DNA of 64,000 nt from Lojkania enalia (Eukaryota > Ascomycota > Dothideomycetes > Pleosporales): positions 1 to 64,000 of the forward strand of contig ML986663.1 of assembly GCA_010094045.1 (NCBI GenBank). Reading direction: 5' to 3'. This document shows, in pieces, positions 57,198 through 64,000 of the stretch; position 1 is the first letter of the stretch; each line of letters begins with the position of its first letter. The notes under the pieces are model-generated. The model had not been told where the DNA came from. It searched no databases and saw only the letters and a list, made by a program, of their open reading frames with translations. The translations under genes and the position numbers were made by a program.

Positions 57198-59010
57198 CTA
57201 TTGGCTGTTGCTTGTGTATGCAATTTGACGCGGAACATTGCGGCTAGGAGCAGCAAAAGATTGAGGCCAGAACACTTGCCCAATGACGCCCGGATTTGGG
57301 ACACCCTGCATCATCCAACGGTACACTTCGACGTAGTGGAGGGCTTGACCGAAGGGAATCATGTCAAACTGCTTGTAGATATAAGTGGACCGGTAGTACC
57401 AATCCTCGATGGTTCGCTTCATGTCCTCGGAGATGATTTGACCGAAAGGCGATCGAACCTCGAGTTGGTCGCGGGGCGTACCTCGGTCCCACATACTCGT
57501 GCGGTTGCGATGGTCATTGCCATGATTGACGCCATTTGGGGGATAGAGACCAATGCTTCGGGCACTGTCGACCGACCGCTGGAGCTTGGCTGGGTTGTCT
57601 GGTGCAGGAAAATCTTGTTCAGTGCCGATGGCATATCGACCAATGCGGTGAGGGTGCATCTGGAAATCAACCTCGGACCAGAACAATCGTGGACGACAGA
57701 ATGGAGCTTCTTGCATCACTGAAGAATTTCGAAACTTTTGGATCAGGGACTCTTTTCCCTGAATCGTAGCATATGAGATCTCAGCGGCCTTAACGGAACG
57801 GTACCCAGACCAAACTCGACCGTCAACGGATTTCATGAGCTCTAGGACTGCGTCGGTCGTGGTGAAATTTACGAATGCGTATCCAACATTGCTGGCCGTT
57901 TGGAAATCGATACGCAAGTACAGAAAATCGTACTTGCCAAAACAACAGCCATCGAGGATCTTCTTAAGCGAGAGCTAGAGGACATTGTTAGCAATCGCGA
58001 GCATTAGAGCAATAGAGTTGAGACTCACCCAGTCCATTTTGTTTGGAATATTACGCAGCATGATGGTTGTGCGGACATCAGAACCATTTTCGACGCACAC
58101 CCTATGAACCCGGTTATGCTGATCTGCATGGTGACGTGGTCCTACGTTGTTACTAGCCGGGATGCCTGTATGGACGTAGCCTTCGAGGCGACCAAAGTTA
58201 TCCATTGGTGGGAGTTGGGGCGACGAGCGAGGTGATTTTCCGGACCACGACTCTACGCGGTCTGTCATCCACTCAAAGTGGCCGTTCTTGGAGCGACTTG
58301 AAACGCCTTTCTTCGTGAGGATCTTGGTGCAACGGATGGCATCGTCAACCGATTGGAACTCTACTCGGAAGCAGTAGGTCGAGTCTTGATTCGTGTTCAC
58401 ACGTGCTAGGTCTCGGATACGTCCAAAACGGTGACATAGATTACGAACGATTTCCATAAGCTCATTTACGTCATGGTTTGAAGGGTTGCCAGTAGTGACG
58501 ATGCGAAACTTGACTTGACCTTCGAAATCGTCAATTGACGAAGGATCTTGCGACTTCGCCATGGCGAACTCCTCCTGAGTGGTATGGTGGACGTGATAGC
58601 CGAGCTGGCTAAGGATCAGCTGTCCTTCGCATGCGTCACTGAGGCTAGCGAAACGAAGACGCATGTTCCTAGTCATAAGGGGCACAGCATATTTGAAGGT
58701 TGCGTACTAAGACAGGAGTTAGCAAGAGGTCTGGAGAGAGGGCACGACATGGTCATGGAAGTGATAAAGGCCTTGGACTCACACTCTTCAGCTGATTTTC
58801 CAGGGCCTTCAGTTCAGTGCCACCGACCACACCCTCAGGGTGCGACTTTATGACTAGGTAGCGGGAAACAAAGTTGCCATCGCGAGGATCGAGCTCATTG
58901 ACAAAGACCGCTTCACGATGGAGGCGGCGATTGGTGTCTGGCGAATAGACAGTGGGGTCAGTGCCGACCAAGGGACTTGACGTCGTCTGAGGAATAGGAG
59001 ACGACTCCAT
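57198..59010 (-). CDS. Mei2-like RNA-binding protein
   Basis: Three exons: 59010-58783, 58706-58029, 57974-57198; 1683 nt, 560 aa. The C-terminal RRM (about 287-400) is of the Mei2 type: TTIMLRNIPNKMDWLSLKKI, then LDGCCFGKYDFLYLRIDFQ, NVGYAFVNF and GRVWSGYRSVKAAEISYATI with IQGKESLIQKFRNSSVM. A more diverged RRM-like segment is at about 120-210 (VKFRIVTTGNPSNHDVNELM, CFRVEFQSVDDAIRCTKIL). In fission yeast, Mei2 binds non-coding meiRNA and drives entry into meiosis; here only RNA binding can be inferred. The start at 59010 (MESSPIPQ) is the first ATG in the frame; a 5' UTR intron ending near 59022 is possible. Confidence 0.88.
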
Positions 59011-59809
59011 TGTTGAGGTTGACTGATACACTTGTACAAATGTTAGATAAGAAACAGAAGGGTGCTGACCAACAGTGTGGGGACCAGAATGTTGGCTCAA
59101 GAGGAAAGGGGAATTGTTGGTGGAGGGAAGAAGAGAAGGAAAGAAAGAGGAACGGGCGGGGCAGTGGCCATTTTAAATACCTAGCACCAAGGGAGAGACT
59201 TGGCGGGAGGACTCAAGGGAGAGGGCACGCTTCAAGAAGGGTGCGATAGCCCTCGTCGAGCGCGCTATCCTGCTTTGGAGAGAAGGAGAAGGAGCAGACT
59301 GCCTCCGCGATGAAGGAGTGGGACCCGGCCGATCGCCCCCATTCGATGCCCCTACCACCACATGACCAAACGCCGGTAATATGGGTACGAGGAGCAAGCT
59401 CTCGGTGAGGAGAAGCAGCTCCAAATTTCTTGGGAAGCAATTGATGGCGTGGTTGGAGATGTAGCACTGGATGAAGCCAGAGAAGAGGCTTTGGTCGACA
59501 TCGATGGACGAGGGCTGCAGGAGGCTCACTCGCCACCGTTAGCGTCCTAGGTAGGGCACCAAGGACGGCTGTGGGAGCCTATGAGGATTGAGGATCCCCT
59601 CGGGGGGCACGGCGAGAGGGACGTTGACGGCAAGGCTAGGTCCGAAGAGACCCCGCGGGTTCATCAGGGTCGTGAGGTGGCCTGGTAGAGGGTCTCGCAG
59701 GGCTCTGGTGATGGCGAGAGCTGCGGCGGACCCCTCTTTGGCAGCGCCCTTGAGGCGGCCGCCGGGAGCGCGCCGGGAGAGCGCCAGCGGGAGAAGTGCA
59801 GAGGCCTGA
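59011..59809. other. Upstream region of the Mei2-like gene, no gene seen
   Basis: GC- and purine-rich DNA with overlapping frames on both strands but no domains. A GGGAA/GGAAGAAGAGAAGG-rich patch (59100-59150) lies about 100 bp upstream of the ATG. Confidence 0.45.
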
Positions 59810-60250
59810 GGAAAATGGAGGCGAGGGCCCGAGGTCCGGCTTTTGTACCCATCTCCAAGACCACCAGCCAAGCGAACGGTGAAGGCCCCGAGGCCACGCT
59901 GTCTAGGCGGTGTGGCCATCGTCCTCGTGCCAGGCGCTCCCCGAGAAAGGCGTGCCTAGTGGTGCGATGAAAACGGAGGAGGGCCCATGGTGCGAGGAAG
60001 ATGGAGGTGAGGGCCCCCAAAATCCGTCTGCTTCTATACCTACCTACCCATCCTTGGCTCGAAGAAGAAGCCGCCGGGCGCTTGAGGCTTCCTACCATGG
60101 CATACGGGAAACGCCGACCCGAGTAGCGTGGTGTAGGGACGATGGTGGAGAGGACCCAGAAGACCTGCCCTTGAACCTGGCCAGCCAATGGAGCGGTGAA
60201 GCTCTTGGTGCCACCGAGATGGTGTGGCAACCTTGCTCTCACCTCTTGAT
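59810..60250. repeat. Diverged tandem or dispersed repeat units
   Basis: Related blocks recur: GGAAAATGGAGGCGAGGGCC near 59810, GGAAGATGGAGGTGAGGGCC near 59996, and GGACGATGGTGGAGAGGACC near 60138. Each is followed by a pyrimidine-rich spacer. CCAGCCAAGCGAACGGTGAAG (59866) also resembles CCAGCCAATGGAGCGGTGAAG (60181). Plus-strand translation repeats an E/D-GGEGP motif. The origin is unknown; possibly remnants of a repetitive coding sequence. Confidence 0.5.
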
Positions 60251-60990
60251 GCTATTTACGAGGAAGGAGTAGTCGTAGCGGGATTCAACCAGCGCCGAAC
60301 GAATCTTCATGGCAGCCGCAAGCAGCTCGGGTGCTCAGAATAAGCCCCCCGCAAATGGCAAGCATATCATAGCCCTGTCGTGAGAGCCGGCGCATGGGCG
60401 CAAGTGCAGATATACCTAGCTTGAAGCCGCAAACGGGAAGCCCACGAAAGGCCTCCCGAACAGCCTGCAAGCCGGATGCGGCATCACTAGGAGGCGCACA
60501 AGATGGAGTTGCTTACGATGATCCCTAGCATCAATCTTATGCTGTCTCCCGGCACGCTTGTAGCTACGCTGGTCGCCGTGACTAGGTGCAGCCAAATCCT
60601 GTCTTTTGGTGTTGGGCGCGCACCGCCTAACGCACCTTCCGGCTATTTCGACTGTACGTCATAGTTCTCTGTCAAGTTTCTATATCAACGATCTAAGCCG
60701 TCTGCTGTTAGCAGTAGAAGAAAAGCTCTGAAAAATGCGTTTTGAAGACGCGGAATTCGGGCAAATTGGTGTTTGTTGATTTGAGATGCGTTTCCGCCGA
60801 ATCTGAAACATCTTGATGTAATGGACGCTGATTTTTGAGCGTTTCTAGAAGCCAGAAAATGGGCCATGTCTATGTATCGACTTGAGATGCTAAGGAGATA
60901 TTGCTGTTGGCAGAAGTGCCAGATCGTGTAAATGTCTGTCTCCAACTCTTGGACTGATTCCAGTGTAAGTGCTTTTTCGTTCCAATTCGC
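60251..60990. other. Intergenic, no gene seen
   Basis: Mixed-composition DNA with only short frames. A composition change to AT-rich occurs near 60650. Confidence 0.45.
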
Positions 60991-61255
60991 AGATCTTGGT
61001 TCTTACTCCGAAATGTCAAGATTTGGTAGATCTCAGTGCCTCGAGAAAGTTTGTATTCTTGGGGAACTTAAAAAACTTTACTCCTTTTCTTTTTCGGAGA
61101 CTTCTGAATGTTTGGATTGAGCCTACGCAGGTTGCGAAGTTTGACTTCTGCTCTGAGATTTTTAGTTCGGCAGATTTCGTCCCTCTGGAATATTCGTATT
61201 TTGAGGGACTTCGGAAATTTGGCCTTTTCAGGCACCTGGAATTTTGCACTGAGCC
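60991..61255. repeat. Two-unit imperfect tandem repeat, about 132 bp
   Basis: Unit 1 (60991-61123) and unit 2 (61124-61255) both end TGAGCC and share an ordered series: CTCGAGAAAGTTTGTATTCT against CTCTGGAATATTCGTATTTT, then GGGGAACTT against GGGACTTCGG. Both units are open in a plus-strand and a minus-strand frame, where the repeat appears as a repeated peptide (minus: GSVQNSRCL and GSIQTFRSL). This could be a decayed repeat-protein exon. Confidence 0.55.
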
Positions 61256-62084
61256 CGATAAACAGCCTGTTCCGACACTCACATGGGAGAAATACAGGGG
61301 CTGTACTTATTAGATATCTAGAGAAGCTTGCTATATCTCTTCTGATACATAAATGAGCGTCCAAGCATCAACCGTATGCACTACCAGCCCTCTGGAACCT
61401 GCTCTTCTCTCCTTTTCGCACCCCTGACTACCTTCCCTGGCCCTTTTCCTCACCAGAAATGGCTACTCTGCTCAACCGAACTTTCTAGTCAAAGCTCCGG
61501 CTACAGTATTGAAATTGGAACAATGGGGAATCCAAATATGGTTTCCCCAACAGTATAAGTGCGGTTTCCATTGCTGGAGCGCTTAAGTAAGCATAAAGGG
61601 GCGATTTTGTGTGGGTCTGAGACGGCCCGTCTAACCGCCAGCCTGCCCCCAAACAGGCTAGAATAAATGCAAGAGGAACAATACAAACATGTATCAGTAA
61701 TGTGCCCTCTACTCCACTAGTTATAGTATATGGCAGTCCTTGTTTAGCTGTGGTAGGGGAATATCAGTGTATGTGAATGAGGTTATCATTCAACACAGCA
61801 TCAACAGTACGAAGGTTACCACACCAATTGGATTCGCAGGTCACTCATAAGCTTGAATTTCTTCTTTAGAGAATAACTATCAAGCCATTTATTACAAGAA
61901 ATACACACCATAATAATTATGTTTGATTCATTGGTTGCAGGATGGCTGTCAGGGTATCAGGGTATCACAAGCATTCCGCCAACGCCCACGATAGAATATC
62001 AACACCGCATACTCTCCGGCCAGTACGCCTTAATGCATCCATCTCTCATATTATCCAACCAATAAGCCTAATCGCACCCATTCC
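61256..62084. other. Intergenic, AT-rich, no gene seen
   Basis: About 830 bp of AT-rich sequence downstream of the 159-aa gene on the minus strand. Only short frames occur. Confidence 0.45.
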
Positions 62085-62689
62085 TCATGATTTTGATTTG
62101 CCGTCGCCCTCAAACATCCACCGATCGTGCTCCAGACTTATCACCTTCCTCTCCAGATTTGCTTGCAGCGCTGCCTTAATCTCGTTCATAAGCCCTGTAT
62201 AGATTAACTTAGTACATCTAGGCCAAGGGTAAAATGATATACACGCACCTGCAGTATCCCAATGCTCATTCCTCTTCCCATACAACGCGATCATCTGGTA
62301 CTCATGCTCTGTATTACATCCGTCAGCAACCGCATTCAGAGTCATATTAAAAACCAAACTCTTGTGTGTTCCAAATTACCCATAGATTGAAAAACCGCCT
62401 CTTCCACTTCATCCAAGAACTTGGACGTACCAGCCTCATCATCCATCTCGCCTCCCGGCCGAGTAGCACCGGCCTTCAAGCTGACCGTCGGCGCTGCTAT
62501 GGCATAGTTGCCAGAGCTATCGCGTTCGACAAGTCCATCTTTCGGGTCTGCTTCTTCGGCCGATATGTGCATAGAGGATGAGGGGAGTTGAGCACCGAGA
62601 TGCGAGTTGGGGCGTCTAGACGGCGCGTTGAAGATGTTGCGACGCGAAGCCGGATTCGGATTGCGCGCTGGTGGACGGCGTATGTCCAT
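62085..62689 (-). CDS. Conserved-looking small protein of unknown function
   Basis: Three exons: 62689-62380, 62308-62249, 62194-62085; 480 nt, 159 aa. The splices are well formed (donors GTAATT and GTGCGT, acceptors ATACAG), and every join keeps frame, which supports a real gene. The N-terminal 65 residues are Arg/Ser/Pro-rich and probably disordered (MDIRRPPARNPNPASRRNIF). The rest is predicted helical and acidic: GTSKFLDEVEEAVFQSMG, then EHEYQMIALYGKRNEHWDTA, GLMNEIKAALQANLERKV and LEHDRWMFEGD. I do not recognise the family. It is divergent from RAI1 (438 bp apart). Confidence 0.7.
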
Positions 62690-63127
62690 TTTCGGAAAGT
62701 GATTGTCTCGATTTGGGAGGTTTTAGCAGGCTGGAAATCCCAGTTGATAGGTCTTTTGTTGAAATGGGGAGTAATAGTGGTGAACCAAGTTGGGATGGTT
62801 TGTTTAGTGTTTTGTGCTATCAGTATGTATGACCCGCCGTAATTAAGGTACCAAAGCTTTCGCGGGGTGTCCGGAGCTCCGCACAAGCCTCCGCGATTGT
62901 TACTTTACCATCGACCTTCAGCCTTCCCAATACAGAATACAAGTGCATGACCATAGTTAGCGCATAATATAGCTGCCTTTTAATGCAAAATTCCCTTCGG
63001 TCATTCGCCGTCGTTGTCTTGATCGCACCTCTTCAACTGCCTCTTACCGAGCAAACCGCTACGGTGACAGTCCAATCACCATTGAACAAGCCGGCAGTCT
63101 CCCGTGTAACTGCTAAGTGTACCCATA
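62690..63127. promoter_or_regulatory. Shared upstream region of the unknown gene and RAI1
   Basis: 438 bp separate the two divergent start codons. No clear core promoter motif was identified. Confidence 0.5.
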
Positions 63128-64000
63128 ATGTCCCAGTCGAACCCTGATTCCGAAAAAATTCCCAGCGCGCATCTTCTAACTCCTCATTCTTCATCTGCTG
63201 CGAAACGGGCCATGCCGGACCAACCCCAACCATTACCGATGAAGAGACAGAAACTGGAGGAAGAGGGCATTAGACCCCCTCTTCCTACCCTGAATACCAA
63301 TTCCAATTTTACCCCCACTCATATGGCTCAGCCTATCCGCTTCACGATACAACCCCTTCATCGCTTCCAAGGCGCGTCCGCAAGCATCAAACGTCCACGC
63401 GAAATAGCGCACTTCTCCTATGATGACAACCACGTTTACAAGGAGGATGAGTCAGGGATACAATACTTCTACAACCCCCAAATCGGCGCAGACCTCCGGG
63501 ATGGCTTCAATACTTTCAGGCATTACGAAGACAAAGAAGATCCGCATCTGGACAGCTTGCTGAAGACGCTCATCAGCAAGGAGAAGAGGGAAGGCGAGAG
63601 AGTCCAGGCCGATTTTGTGACCTGGCGGGGGATGATGACAAAGGTACATCTCAAGACGTGTTTAATTGCAGTTCATGGTCGTATTAGCACACAAATACCC
63701 CTAGCTAATGCGAGATCAGATCATGACAGCTCCATTCGACATGTTTGCCTCATTTGACATGTTCGCGACCCTTCACCAAGGCACGATATACATCGAAGAG
63801 GACTTCCAAGCCAAAGCGGCTGACCACGCCGCGCAGTCGAATACCCAAACCCGTAATTCAAGACCGAACTACCTCCCTTCGCACGAGATGATGACCTACT
63901 GGGGTTACAAATTCGAAACCCTTTCCCTCTTGCCTGACACACCGCCGAAAACCACCCGCGCATTCATTGAAAACCGAACAAAAGCAGTGGTATCGAACCA
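63128..64000 (+). CDS. RAI1: RAI1/DXO-family mRNA decapping nuclease, 3' truncated by window
   Basis: Rai1 binds the 5'-3' exonuclease Rat1 in the nucleus and removes faulty or incomplete caps (family knowledge). Exon 1 is 63128-63643; exon 2 begins at 63720 and runs past the window end. The 265 residues seen start with a disordered, Ser/Pro-rich leader (MSQSNPDSEKIPSAHLLTPH) containing a basic PMKRQK patch. Family sequence follows: REIAHFSYDDNHVY, LRDGFNTFRHYEDKEDPHLD (about 125-145), ADFVTWRGMMTK (about 161-172), then across the intron IMTAPFDMFASF and QGTIYIEEDFQAK, and MMTYWGYKFETL. The catalytic acidic and lysine residues lie further downstream and are not in view. DMFASFDMFAT looks like a local duplication. 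Confidence 0.93.

Noticed and set aside
59664..60242. 192-codon minus-strand frame
   Set aside because: It spans the diverged repeat blocks, has no domain, and competing frames are open on the other strand.
1..64000. CRISPR array, operon, prophage or secondary-metabolite cluster
   Set aside because: None was seen: no regular spacers, no bacterial gene spacing and no synthase, P450 or transporter clustering.

Overview
The window looks like nuclear DNA of a filamentous ascomycete (Pezizomycotina). The protein-coding genes are housekeeping eukaryotic genes split by very short introns (about 46-70 nt, mostly GT-AG, with branch sites of the CTAAC/CTGAC type). An AT-rich, stop-ridden Fot1/Pogo-type DNA transposon relic is present, and its decay is of the kind repeat-induced point mutation leaves in these fungi. 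I cannot name the species. All gene names rest on protein motifs recognised by eye.

Layout. 0.5-2.0 kb (-): GSK-3 kinase with a very long, low-complexity 5' flank (2.0-7.0 kb). 7.0-8.6 kb: transposon relic. 9.0-12.7 kb: divergent pair LSG1 (-) and LTV1 (+), acting on the 60S and 40S ribosomal subunits and sharing a 209-bp promoter gap. 13.3-17.0 kb: divergent pair BET5/TRAPPC1 (-) and a CaMKK-like kinase (+). 17.0-22.0 kb: about 5 kb without a supportable gene, ending in the G/C-structured flank of a HAL4/SAT4-type kinase (22.0-23.5 kb). 24.6-33.2 kb: four plus-strand genes, namely a SLP1-like SUN protein, an acyl-CoA dehydrogenase ending in the peroxisomal signal SKL, a PIG-P subunit and a membrane-anchored histidine-phosphatase-like protein. 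33.9-41.9 kb: divergent pair CTR9 (Paf1 complex, -) and SEC8 (exocyst, +). 42.4-44.6 kb: a KANL3/TEX30-like alpha/beta hydrolase gene flanked by copies of an inverted-repeat (MITE-like) element. 44.7-46.8 kb: an eight-exon kelch membrane protein. 47.8-48.4 kb: RMP1-like RNase MRP subunit. 48.4-57.2 kb: about 8.8 kb gene desert. 57.2-59.0 kb: Mei2-like RNA-binding protein. 59-62 kb: diverged tandem repeats. 62.1-64.0 kb: divergent pair of a 159-aa unknown protein (-) and RAI1 (+, cut by the window end).

Gene order shows no biosynthetic cluster, CRISPR array or operon. The recurring theme is divergent pairs of housekeeping genes on short shared promoters (LSG1/LTV1, BET5/CaMKK, CTR9/SEC8, unknown/RAI1), and regulatory kinases with unusually long upstream regions. 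For every spliced gene the exon joins below were checked for frame: total coding length is divisible by three, with no internal stop. The two weak joins are the first CaMKK donor and a possible GC-AG intron in SEC8. I found no convincing new biological system. The best leads are the inverted-repeat family around the hydrolase gene, the phosphatase-like protein that lacks its second catalytic motif, the peroxisomal dehydrogenase, and the decayed region beside the Mei2-like gene.
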